Shown here: one piece after another, positions 10,522 to 19,743 of the stretch
Position numbering within the stretch: the first letter of the stretch is position 1
Layout of the letters: each line of letters starts with the position of its first letter
Assembly (NCBI RefSeq): GCF_910592395.1
Contig: NC_088318.1
Coordinates: 5,478,756 to 5,542,755 of the forward strand
DNA: 64,000 nucleotides
From: Lineus longissimus
Taxonomy: Eukaryota > Nemertea > Pilidiophora > Heteronemertea > Lineidae
Direction of reading: 5' to 3'
Translations under genes and position numbers: made by a program
The notes under the pieces: model-generated
Seen by the model: only the letters and a program-made list of their open reading frames with translations
The model's database searches: none
Told to the model about the DNA's origin: nothing

Positions 10522-11338
10522 ATACTCTACCCTCGTATGTTTATGGGTACTTTCAAATTATGCAAGTAGGCCTCCAGGCCCAGCCCCTGCCGGTGTCATT
10601 CAGGTATGGAACTATTCTCGGCCATTGATGTGCATTCAACTGGCGCTGACCAAGGCATTTGTGGCAAGCGCTGGCCCTGTCATCATTCGCGATTTTTTAT
10701 ACAGCGTGCGACAGAAATAATGAATCATTGTACTGTGAACTTGGGGCTCTATAGTCAAATTCATCAGTATTCTTCAACAATGAAGAGGACTTTAAAGACC
10801 TAATTTTCGGTAGCTTCAAAAGGGTCCTGCATGGTCCTGCCGACCGCTGAGCATCCAAGATGAGGCGATCGTCTGCGGTGCAAAGAAGAGCATTGCGCGG
10901 TTTTGCGGGTCATTCCGTTCACCATTTCGTTATGTGAGAACGTTACGTGGCAAATTATTGACCTGGCCCGGCGGACGCGATGATCCTGTCAGTTTCTGTT
11001 AGGACGAACTTGTCACACTTTCTTCCCCAGACGGTCATGGCCATCCTGTCACCATAAAACTGGGGGCCTATATCCCTAATGTCACAAATTTGAAGATGGA
11101 TCGTCAAGAACAAGAACCTCTGCCAAAGCGACGCAGAAGTTATACTGTCACCGAGAAGATCTCCTATTTAAGGGATTTGGAAGCAGCTCTTCTGGATGGG
11201 ACTGTCGGAAGCATGCGTGATTTAGCCGCACATTACCGAATCCCCGTGCGCACAATGCAGAAGTGGAACCTAAGAGAGCTGGAGGAGAAAGAAGAAGATG
11301 GAAGAGGAAAAGCTAGACACGTCAAAAACAAAGGCGTT
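10522..11338 (+). repeat. Left arm (817 bp) of large inverted duplication
   Basis: The arm matches the reverse complement of 12960-13776 over its whole 817 bp, with few substitutions and no net length change. It includes 180 bp of flanking DNA, the left end of the pogo element (TA then CAGCGTGCG at 10702) and the first codons of its transposase. The outer edges read TA-CTCTACCCTCG on the left and CGAGGGTAGAG-TA on the right, which looks like a terminal inverted repeat with TA target duplication. Confidence 0.9.
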
Positions 11339-12427
11339 GGCCTGTGGCCCACCGTCGAGGAACGATTACTCGATTGGTTTAGAGGCGTCCGGGACAAGAG
11401 GTTGGCTGTCGCTATTCAAGATATCCAGGAAAGAGCTTCATCCATTTTCGAAGACTGGTGGAATGCATTGCCGCACGATGAAAGGCAAGACCTTGTCCAG
11501 TCACGGCCAACATTGCACGAATTTCATGCGTCGGACGTCGAACGAAAGAAGATTTCCTTCAGGAAAACAAACAAAAACACGACAACTCTGCCCGCTGATG
11601 CCGCCATTCGAGTGCACCAGTTCCGCGATAACGTCACCGATACCATCGAACGACTCGAAATTGCCATGAGATTTCTGTTCAATATGGACCAAACGTTCGC
11701 TCTATTCGAACAACGCCCTTTGTACACTGCCAATGCTAAAGGGGCCAAAACTGGTGTTAGATCTCGAGGATCTAACACCAAACTCGGGTGCACTGTAACA
11801 CTTGTCATCACCGCCACAGGGGAAAAACTGCAAGCCCATATCACGTTCCCACGCAGAGGATTTGTAAGACAACTTGCGGCCCTTGAAGACCAACAACTGC
11901 CAGCTTATGAAGTTGTAACGAATTCAGCGACGGGATGGGTGAAACAGGAGACGGCAGAACATTGGTTCGACACGGTGTTTGAGCCTTATGTGACGGCTGA
12001 AGCAGCTGACCAATTCCTGCTCCTTGTAGATCGCTACAAAGTCCACCGGACGGAAGCCTTCGGTATGAGAGTGATGAACCTGGCAGGTGTCCTTGACTTC
12101 ATTCCGGCGGGGTGCACTTCGCTCGTGCAGCCACTAGATTTAACTGTGATTAAATCCATGAAGAGCGAAATGAGAAAAGCCTGAAAGAGGTGGAAGAAAG
12201 ACCACACAGACAACGAAGGGCGTTGTCCACGCATTGAACTTCTAGATGTTGTTCGCATAGTGAGTCAGGCATGGGATACGGTACCGGTCGGAGTCGTCGA
12301 AAGCGGATTTGAAAGAGCCTTCCGACCTGTCCCCGTCGATAGAGGACCATTGCCTCTTCTTGACGAGGAGGAGGAAGGACTAGAATTCGAAAATGTAGAT
12401 CGGGAGGAAATAGACATTATGGAGTGA
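11096..12427 (+). pseudogene. pogo-like DDE transposase, broken
   Basis: Homologue of the intact transposase at 15431-16783. An N-terminal Psq-type helix-turn-helix (after KRRRSYTVTEKISYLRDLE) is present, then the region of the CENP-B-type DNA-binding domain, then the DDE catalytic core with NMDQTFALFE, LLLVDRYKVHRT and VQPLDL. Two lesions are visible. About seven residues that include the conserved GW..GF motif of the second HTH are missing, so HEFHAS runs straight into ERKKISF. A Trp codon of copy 2 is TGA here (12182-12184), which removes the last 80 or so residues. The frame then continues unbroken to TGA 12425-12427. ATG 11096 aligns with the start of copy 2. A TATA-like CCTATAT lies about 30 bp upstream. 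Confidence 0.85.
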
Positions 12428-12480
12428 GCCTTCATCAACTGGGATGTTATTGTGACTTCAGCCTTCGAGTAACTGCAGAG

Positions 12481-12612
12481 CAGGGACGTAGCTATCGCCC
12501 GGGGGGGGGGGGGGGGCAAAAATCTTTTGCCACTTTCTTGCCAAGACTTGAATGAAAAACACTTTTTTGAGGGGCATTTGCCAACCCCCCCCCCCCCATA
12601 ACTACGCTCCTG
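12481..12612. mobile_element. Small hairpin (hAT-like) non-autonomous element
   Basis: 132-bp unit with terminal inverted repeats CAGGGACGTAGCTAT and (inverted) CAGGAGCGTAGTTAT. Inside these are a G-run (about 12500-12516) and a facing C-run (about 12585-12598), so the unit folds on itself. The CAGGG.CGTAG terminus is common in hAT-type miniature elements of invertebrates. The 8-bp flanks are only partly alike, so the target duplication is not proven. Confidence 0.5.
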
Positions 12613-12734
12613 TGCGGTCTTGTGCCTATTTTGACTGTTCAAAAGAAGTGCAGAAGTGACGCGGTTCAAATTTGAGCGGTAAACAGTTCCCTCACCTATC
12701 GTTGACTGCGGTACATGATTTTTGACACACCCTG

Positions 12735-12959
12735 TATGAAAGCACACTTCCAGTCTGACTTTTAATAGAACCACGTGTGCCTGGATTCCCGAATGGCCGC
12801 TTTTTCGTGGACTAAATACTGTTTCATAACCATGGTACGCCGCAAACCGCAAACGTTTACCGAGCCCGGCGAACCAGCAATCACAAATGGGCCTCTTTGT
12901 CAAACAAAATCCATGTAGTAATGTGGGAGGTACTACTGATTTTTAATGAGGTACCCATA
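12735..12959. other. Spacer between pogo copy 1 and the inverted arm
   Basis: No gene is supported. The last 12 bases before the arm, GTACCCATAAAC (12951-12962, overlapping its edge), recur at 13748-13759 and inverted at 10539-10550. The breakpoint of the inverted duplication therefore falls on a short homology. Confidence 0.5.
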
Positions 12960-13202
12960 AACGCCTTTGTTTTTGACGTGTCTAGCTTTTCCTCTTCCAT
13001 CTTCTTCTTTTTCCTCCAGCTCTCTTAGGTTCCACTTCTGCATTGTGCGCACGGGGATTCGGTAATGTGCGGCTAAATCACGCATGCTTCCGACAGTCCC
13101 ATCCAGTAGAGCTGCTTCCAAATCCCTTAAATAGGAGATCTTGTGGGTGACAGTATAACTTCTGCGTCGTTTTGGCAGAGGTTCTTGTTCTTGACGATCC
13201 AT
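12960..13202 (-). pseudogene. N-terminal fragment of pogo-like transposase (inverted copy)
   Basis: The first 80 or so codons of the transposase, beginning at ATG 13202-13200, repeat those of copy 1 with an E-to-H change in SYTVTHKIS. The fragment ends at the duplication breakpoint, where the frame runs into unrelated DNA. It cannot encode a transposase and exists only as part of the inverted arm. Confidence 0.9.
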
Positions 13203-13776
13203 CTTCAAATTTGTGACATTAGGGAGATAGGCCCCCAGTTTTATGGTGACAGGATGGCCATGACCGTCTGGGGAAGAAAATGTGACAAGTTCGTCCTAAC
13301 AGAAACTGACAGGATCATCGCGTCCGCCGGGCCAGGTCAATAATTTGTCACGTAACGTTCTCACATAACGAAATGGTGAACGGAATGACCCGCAAAACCG
13401 CGCAATGCTCTTCTTTGCACCGCAGACGATCGCCTTATCTTGGATGCTCAGCGGTCGGCAGGACCATGCAGGACCCTTTTGAAGCTACCGAAAATTAGGT
13501 ATTTAAAGTCCTCTTCATTGTTGAAGAATACTGATGAATTTGACTATAGAGCCCCAAGTTCACAGTACAATGATTCATTATTTCTGGCGCACGCTGTATA
13601 AAAAATCGCGAATGATGACAGGGCCAGCGCTTGCCACAAATGCCTTGGTCAGCGCCAGTTGAATGCACATCAATGGCCGAGAATAGTTCCATACCTGAAT
13701 GACACCGGCAGGGGCTGGGCCTGGAGGCCTACCTGCATAATTTGAAAGTACCCATAAACAGACGAGGGTAGAGTAT
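12960..13776 (-). repeat. Right arm (817 bp) of large inverted duplication
   Basis: Reverse-complement counterpart of 10522-11338. It carries the pogo left terminus at 13596 (CGCTG|TA on the plus strand) and stops abruptly at 12960 in the transposase gene, at the same codon where the left arm stops being mirrored. Confidence 0.9.
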
Positions 13777-14408
13777 TAACCCAACAAAATGCAAATCATT
13801 TATACATGGTGTTAGTTGTTAGTTCTTCGTTATAATTCAGATCCTTCCGTGTATTTAAGACCAAGGAGTGATGAATGATCACTTCTCTAATGGGTAGTAG
13901 GCGAGAGTTGATTTCCCGTACTTTCTAGTTCTGCTGTGGTAACTGGGGTTCAAAAGCAGTTCCATTCTGAATACCTCATTATGTCTTTTATCGTCTCCCT
14001 GATGCAGCTGATATAGCTGTGTACTGTAAAATCGGTAAATAGCCGTCCCGATTTCAACTCGGGGAATACTGTGGAATACCCTATCCCGTATATTTTGGAA
14101 TCCTTCATGTGAATTCTACTTGTTTTTGTTACGGGAATGAATTAGTCCAAAAAAATTAAAAAACTCCTGGGCCGCCTGTGGTAGGACTCAAGGAAGGTCT
14201 TTGCCTTACATGTGCGTGCCTTACTCCACGTGACCCAGAAATACTTAGGCTGTAGGGCTAATTGTGCAGCTCATGTAAGGTCTCCAAAAAGGTTTGAGGA
14301 TAGGCTAGGGAATAAATTAATGTAAACTTGAAATACATATATAATGTTGCAAAAAAGAAAATACATATACTACTAAATATATATAAAGAAAATACATATA
14401 CTACTAAA
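13777..14408. other. Gene-free stretch with a short tandem duplication
   Basis: No gene is supported. About 33 bp containing AGAAAATACATATACTAC are tandemly repeated at about 14345-14412. Confidence 0.5.
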
Positions 14409-14441
14409 TATACTTTACTTTCGGCTGTCTATGGTCCCTTC
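14409..14441 (+). repeat. 33-bp inverted repeat, left copy
   Basis: Begins TATACTTTACTTTCGG and ends ATGGTCCCTTC. It is a perfect inverted match to 17062-17094, 2.6 kb away, and the pair encloses pogo copy 2. These may be the termini of an outer DNA element into which pogo inserted. Confidence 0.85.
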
Positions 14442-14631
14442 CGGATATTCATGGTAGAATTTATGCCTTGCCTCCAGGAATAACTACACAAAGAAAGATT
14501 CTATTCAATAAAATTGACCAATAGGCTGTGTTGCAATCTGTATGATGAAGGCCTGAGTTCACACAGCCCCACATTGTCAATTTCATTGTGGACCATTCAA
14601 GAATTACCGCCGTAAAATGGCATGGTTTATA

Positions 14632-15207
14632 CAGGGTGTACCAGAAAAAAAGCATCTTGCTATCATTCGACAAAAATACTGTGGGCCGATTTCACAAATG
14701 GTGTTTAAGACTTAGACGCGTGTAACTTCGTATATCAATCAATCAATTATTTTAGATTTAGGGTGCCTATATCCACTGCCAGTGATCAGAGACACCGTAG
14801 CTCCAATTCGGTACGGTACATTTCACAACATTTTCGTGCTCTTGAAGGCGGGGACACTATCGATGGCGCGAAGTTTTTGTGGTAAGTTGTTCCACACTCG
14901 TGGTGCAGCACACTGAAAGGCCCCTTTCTCTCAGCAACAACTCCCCTGATGAACGCAGAGATCTGGATGACACACACCTAGTGAGGAGCTCCACAAGGTA
15001 TCCTGGCGCAAGACCATGCAAACATTTGAAAGTCAGTAGGAGGATTTTAAATTCTATCCGTCTCGCGACTGGCAACCGTTGAAGTTCACGCAGAATGCAC
15101 GGTGGAAGTGCATTTAAAGTGAAGTCACACGCGTCTAAGTCTACTTTGATGAAATCGGCCCTGGAAGTTTATGTGGTTTGTACGACGGAATTTTTCGGCC
15201 GTCCCTG
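14632..15207. mobile_element. Hairpin element with pogo-like ends, holding a LINE tail
   Basis: The termini are TA|CAGGGTGTACC and (inverted) TA|CAGGGACGGCC. The arms of about 100 bp pair further inward through GGGCCGATTTCA and GACTTAGACGCGTGT. The loop contains a 5'-truncated LINE tail on the minus strand. The left end also matches the left end of pogo copy 1 (CAGCGTGCGACAGAAA against CAGGGTGTACCAGAAA). The hairpin may therefore be a pogo-derived miniature element, or its left end may belong to the full-length copy 2. Confidence 0.6.
14735..15105 (-). pseudogene. LINE 3' tail (CR1/L2-like), 5'-truncated
   Basis: On the minus strand a frame reads LPVAR-type RRIEFKILLLTFKCLHGLAP followed by YLVELLTRC and RSLRS. 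This is the conserved extreme C-terminal region of CR1/L2-type LINE ORF2 proteins. The expected end of the protein continues in a second frame. The 3' end carries tandem TGAT/ATTG units (ATCAATCAATCAATTA on the plus strand near 14737), typical of such tails. It is truncated and frameshifted. Confidence 0.65.
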
Positions 15208-15381
15208 TATATGAATATTCGGTGCATTATCTGCGGATATTGGTCTGAGCTGATTGGTGAAATTAACACACTGAAGTGTGATTAACAACTTTTGTGGCAT
15301 GCGATATAAAATGACGACACGGCACTTTGTCATGAAGTTGTCAATTTCTCTCTGGTCGAGTCTTCGTGGCCATCCTAGGCC

Positions 15382-15416
15382 TATAAAAATGAGGTCGATG
15401 GCCATTTCCATCTCAG
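15382..15416 (+). promoter_or_regulatory. TATA/Inr core promoter of pogo copy 2 transposase
   Basis: TATAAAAA at 15382-15389 is followed about 30 bp later by the initiator-like TCAGTTT (about 15411-15417) and then the ATG at 15431. The spacing is that of a standard RNA polymerase II core promoter. Confidence 0.6.
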
Positions 15417-15430
15417 TTTGTCCGTCAAAT

Positions 15431-16783
15431 ATGGATCAGCAAGAACCCCTACGAAAACGGCGAAGGAGCTACTCGGTTCGTGAGAAAATTGCTTATCTGC
15501 GGGATCTAGAGGCAGCTCTCCTCAATGGCACAGTCGACAGGATGAGCGAGTTTGCGCATCACTACAAGATCCCAGTGTCGACCCTGAAGAAGTGGGACCT
15601 TCAGGACCTGGAGCGAAAGGCAGGTGAAGGTCGCGGCGACGACAGAACCTCTAAAGAGCGACAAGTTGGTCTTTGGTCCGAGGTAGAGGACGACTTGTAT
15701 CAATGGTTACAGCAGCAACGGGAGATGAGGCTACCAGTCGCAGTCCAAGACATTCAAGAACGAGCCCTGACCATTTTTGAAGACTGGTGGAATGCGTTAC
15801 CACACGAGCTGAGACAAGACGTTATCCAGGCCAGACCGACACTCCACCAATTCAACGCATCCGCTGGCTGGGTAGAGGGATTCATGACAAGAAAGAAGAT
15901 AGCCCTCCGAAAGGCAAATAAAAACACCACCACTCTCCCAGCTGATGCCGCCCATCAGGTCCAGGTATTTCGCGACAATGTGATGCAAACTATCCAGCAT
16001 TTGGAGATTGCCATGAGGTTGCTGCTAAACATGGACCAGACGTTCGCACTATTTGAGTATCGACCAATGTATACTGTCAATGACAAGGGAGCGAAGTCAG
16101 TGGATGTACGTACATCGAGATCAAACACAAAACTGGGCTGCACCGTTAGTCTAACCATCAGTGCGACGGGATGGAAGGCACCGGCACACGTCACCTTTCC
16201 AAGAAGAGGGTTCGTACGACAGCTCGATCACCTGCAGGAGGATGACGACTTGCCAGCAAATCTCATTGTGACGTCCTCTGCTACCGGTTGGATGAGACGG
16301 GAGACAGCCCGTCATTGGTCAGACCAAGTATTGGAGCCATACGTCACCCCAGAGAACGATGAGCGATTCCTTCTAATAGTAGATAGATATCGTGTGCACC
16401 GAACAGAGGAATTCGGCCAGCGAATTACGGAACTGGGAGGGATACTCGATTTTATTCCAGCCGGCTGCACATCCTTGGCCCAACCCCTCGATCTGACTGT
16501 TATGAAGTCGTTCAAAAGCAACATGAAAAAGAAGTGGAAGGCCTGGAAACAAGAAAACACGGACGATGCAGGACGCTGTGAACGCATTGGGTTACGTAAC
16601 GTGGTCAACATCATCAGTCAAGCCTGGGAATCTGTACCTGTACAAGTGGTAGAAAACGGATTTGAAACGGCTTTCAGAGCAGCAGCGGTAGACGCAGGAC
16701 CAATTCAAGAGCTGGACGATGAGGAGGACGAACCAGGACTCGAATTCTCAAACATCCAGGGGGATGAAATAGAAATAGAATAA
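15431..16783 (+). CDS. pogo-like DDE transposase, intact
   Basis: The 450-residue transposase would cut and paste the element at TA sites. In order it has a basic start with a Psq-type helix-turn-helix (about 10-56), a CENP-B-type HTH (about 80-160, with GWVEGFMTR at 146-154) and the catalytic core with D202 in NMDQTF, D318 in IVDRYRVH and D354 in QPLDLT. The DRYRVHRT block replaces the DN(A/G)xxH of better known pogo/Tigger enzymes. The C-terminus is acidic (LDDEEDEPG, GDEIEIE). ATG 15431 is preferred over upstream in-frame ATGs because copy 1 starts there and a TATA/Inr pair sits just upstream. No lesion is visible, so it could be active or be a domesticated gene. Confidence 0.88.
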   Translation: MDQQEPLRKRRRSYSVREKIAYLRDLEAALLNGTVDRMSEFAHHYKIPVSTLKKWDLQDLERKAGEGRGDDRTSKERQVGLWSEVEDDLYQWLQQQREMRLPVAVQDIQERALTIFEDWWNALPHELRQDVIQARPTLHQFNASAGWVEGFMTRKKIALRKANKNTTTLPADAAHQVQVFRDNVMQTIQHLEIAMRLLLNMDQTFALFEYRPMYTVNDKGAKSVDVRTSRSNTKLGCTVSLTISATGWKAPAHVTFPRRGFVRQLDHLQEDDDLPANLIVTSSATGWMRRETARHWSDQVLEPYVTPENDERFLLIVDRYRVHRTEEFGQRITELGGILDFIPAGCTSLAQPLDLTVMKSFKSNMKKKWKAWKQENTDDAGRCERIGLRNVVNIISQAWESVPVQVVENGFETAFRAAAVDAGPIQELDDEEDEPGLEFSNIQGDEIEIE

Positions 16784-16836
16784 ATAGTCTTTTACTTGGT
16801 GGTAAAAAATCTGGGATGATCTTTTGAACTACCCTG

Positions 16837-18128
16837 TACAACGCTCTTTCATTTCAACGAAATCAGTCTGTAGGCCTATTGCTCATCAAACCGATCAGTT
16901 TCAAAATGATCACAGTCGGTGACTCGGATCACTGCTCTCAGTTGTACCATTCGGACAATCGGTTAAACAACTTCATTATTCCCCACCTTTCAGAGAACCA
17001 GCCAGTTGTATTGAAAGGCCTTCAACTTGGCCAGTGCATACGTAATGAATTGGTATTTAATGAAGGGACCATAGACAGCCGAAAGTAAAGTATATACATG
17101 TATAAACAGGTTCACCATGAGTTTCGAGGACTGTGACTTTTCACCGAGCTGTGTTCCATTTGTTATTAATTCATTAGTCAAGACAGACTGCGTGTATATG
17201 GGTGTATTACACCGCGAGCAAGACTTGAATACAGCAATATGTAAGATCTACACAGTATTCAATGTTGTCATTGATATTCGTTAAGTGGACATTTCTGTCC
17301 TGACTTTTTCCTGGGTTATGATGCACCATCTGACCTTGACCTTGTATGTCCTCGCAATAAGTATGTGACTTTGTAGAAGTTCCCACAACATCGTTACATG
17401 GTCAATCTGGATATACATGTATATATTGTCCCCAGAAAGGTTTTTTACGCTCCCGATGACCGAATGCCGGTTGGTATATGTATGGTGAATTTACGGGAAG
17501 TGATTTCCTGATAGGGATTTCACCGTTGGCAAGAGCATAGTTTAGATCCTACTAGCAGCCGCTTTATTGCAAGATAATAAAAATCTTGCTTTGAATTCTG
17601 TCGTAATGAAGGGTTTTGCTCCGGGATGCCTTTTACACGATGAATCTGTAGTACTTTCACGGCCTTTGCCTGATCTAGCTAAGACGGGAGATTGATGATT
17701 TCGCCGCTAAAGGCTAACCATGGAAGACTTGCTATGTCTTTACCAATTCACATCATGCCTTACTTCAGTGCAGAGCTTCGCGGTTTTGTGTAAAACACTT
17801 GCTGGTGGACACCGGGTAAGAATTTTCATGCTCATACATGTAAGTCATTAATTGTATTGCAACCACTGGTCATAACATACTGACAAATTCATTTGAAGCA
17901 CCTGACAATTATGGTTTAACTATACGTTAAAATCGATGCTATCCGCATATTTACAGTGCACATGTTTTTTATCCCTGTACCCATTACACAATAGGTGCAT
18001 TTTTGGGTACTTCATTCCGTCACTCTAAATGTCAGCAGTCTTGATGTTGGTTTAGCAAAAGCAGGCGCAAGCTTGGCCGATCACCAGCACCAAACGATCG
18101 ACCATTAACATATGCACTGAAAAATTAC
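16837..18128. other. Gene-free stretch
   Basis: Apart from the 33-bp inverted repeat I see no supported gene or element. Confidence 0.5.
17062..17094 (-). repeat. 33-bp inverted repeat, right copy
   Basis: Perfect reverse complement of 14409-14441, lying about 230 bp beyond the right end of pogo copy 2. Confidence 0.85.
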
Positions 18129-18382
18129 ACTCATCAAAGAAAGTTAGGGACCACTTTTTATATTTAACATATTTTTTTTACAGCACGTATTAAGGACTAG
18201 AAAATGCCTAAATATGAATGTCCTGTATGACCTCCAAGGCACAGTCATCAATTTCACATGTTGTTTGTTCCAGTTGTTGCATACCTTCTTTCTAAACTTG
18301 TCACAACCTGAAAATGGGTGTTTTGGTGTGTCAACTTTTTCACAATTTTAGCCTAAATGTCTTGTCATCAATGTCAGCATGG

Positions 18383-19447
18383 TCAGTAGCGAGTATGGCC
18401 TCCCCCTGCTGCAATAACAGCCTGACACCGCTGTCGCATTGAGTTTATCAGACGATTAACATCCCTGACATCAATTGCATCCCAGACAGCCTCCAAGGCC
18501 ACACCAAGCTACTGCAACCCATTTGGCTGCACCTCAAGCGCTCCAATACTCCTTCCCATCAAGTCCCAGACATGTTCTATCGGATTCAAGTCCGGGGATT
18601 TCGCTGGCCAGTCCATACGCTCAATTCCATGATCCGCCAGGTACTGTGTCACCACCCTCGCTGTGAGGGGACGGGCGTTGTCGTCCATGAAAATGAAATT
18701 TTCCCCAGCGTTTTCTGCAAACGGAACCACAAAAGGTTCCACGATTTCATCTCTGTACCTCACACCTGTAATTGATCCCCCTGGGACCACATGGAGGCGA
18801 GTGCGTTGATCGTAGCTGATTCCGCCCCACACCATGATGCTGCCTCCACCATAGCGGTCATGTTCAGCGATGCAGGCATCTGCAAATCTCTCTCCCTGTT
18901 GTCTCTTGACTCTAACACGTCCATCATTGCGGTCCAGGCTGAATCTGCTCTCATCTGAGAACAGAACACGGCGCCATTGCTGGTGGGTCCATCCCACATG
19001 ACCACGAGCCCAATTGAGACGGATTCTTCTGTGAGCAGGGGTTAATGGGATGCATTGCAGTCGCCTCCTGGCATGGATGTCGGCTCTGTGAAGTCGGTTA
19101 CGGATGGTTTGATTTGAAACAGTCACCCCAGTTGCAGCAGTTAATTGGTTATTGAGTCTGCGAGCACTACTGAAGCGGTTAATTGGTTATTGAGTCTGCG
19201 AGCACTACTGAAGCGGTTGCGACGACAAAGAGTCACTAAGTAGCGGTCATCCCTCGCAGTTGTTGCTGATTGGCTGCCAGTACAGGGTCTCTCTAGGTAT
19301 CGCCTTCTCCCGGTGTCGTTGGTTAGCACGACTGGTGACACTGTGAGACACACCCATCATCTCAGCTACTCGTCGCTGACTGAAGCCAGCTTCCAGCATC
19401 CCTATGGCTCGTGCAACCTCTACTTCACTCAAGTGGCATCTTGGCAT
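18383..19447 (-). pseudogene. Tc1-like DD34E transposase, broken
   Basis: The start ATG (19447-19445) opens a paired-like HTH region (MPRCHLSEVEVARAIGMLEA). The catalytic domain has D in FSDESRF, D in MDDNARP and E in SPDLNPIEHVWD. Thirty-four residues separate the last two, which gives the Tc1 DD34E spacing. The lesions are a frameshift after the first HTH, a 38-bp tandem duplication at 19141-19216 that shifts frame again, and a nonsense codon after PNGLQ (near 18509). The last codons read to TGA 18385-18383. The conserved His of the RPHTA motif is Leu (ARPLTA). The protein is dead in this copy. Confidence 0.9.
19141..19216. repeat. 38-bp perfect tandem duplication in Tc1 transposase
   Basis: The unit from TTAATTGGTTATTGAG to CTGAAGCGG occurs twice head to tail. 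The length of 38 is not a multiple of three, so it shifts the transposase reading frame. Confidence 0.95.
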
Positions 19448-19743
19448 CTCTCTTGTCAGAATGCTGCCTGAGCTTGGTGGTAAATGCAAGGAAAAGCACT
19501 TGCATGGACTTTTGTACCACTTTATGTGGTCAGCTGACACACCAAAAACACCCATTTTCAGGTTGTGACAAGTTTAGAAAGAAGTTATGCAACAACTGGA
19601 ACAAACAATATGTGAAATTGATTACTGTGTCTTGGAGGTCATACAGGATAATTCATGTTTAGGCATTTTCTGGTCCTTGATATGTGCTGTAAAAAAATAT
19701 GTTAAATATAAAAAGTGGTCCTTAACTTTCTTTGATGAGTATA

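Larger units (their letters stand above)
10702..12734 (+). mobile_element. pogo-like (Tc1/mariner superfamily) transposon, copy 1
   Basis: The left terminus is TA|CAGCGTGCGACAGAAA and the right terminus is CACACCCTG|TA. Read inward, the right end is CAGGGTGTGTCAAAAATCAT. This closely matches the right end of copy 2 (CAGGGTAGTTCAAAAGATCAT at 16836). A TA dinucleotide flanks both sides, as expected for this superfamily. The 2.03-kb element carries one transposase gene (11096-12427, broken) and a nested hairpin of 132 bp at 12481-12612. Confidence 0.75.
14632..16836 (+). mobile_element. pogo-like transposon, copy 2
   Basis: The right terminus CTACCCTG|TA (16836) matches that of copy 1 inward (TCAAAA.ATCAT). 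The left terminus is most likely CAGGGTGTACCAGAAA at 14632. The hairpin at 14632-15207 shares that end, so the true left border of the autonomous element is not certain. It encodes one intact transposase. Confidence 0.6.
18129..19741 (-). mobile_element. Tc1-like DNA transposon, full length, inactive
   Basis: 1.6-kb element with terminal inverted repeats of about 210 bp (18129-18337 and 19533-19741). The ends read ACTCATCAAAGAAAGTTA on the left and the same inverted on the right, and TA flanks both sides (18127-18128, 19742-19743). The repeats run inward through GGTGTGTCA. It carries one broken transposase gene on the minus strand. Confidence 0.9.

Noticed and set aside
10466-10803. Short plus-strand frames repeated at 13495-13692 on the minus strand
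   Set aside because: The repetition reflects the inverted duplication. The frames carry no domain.
12265-12903. 212-codon minus-strand frame
   Set aside because: It is antisense to the transposase C-terminus and a hairpin with homopolymer runs. No domain.
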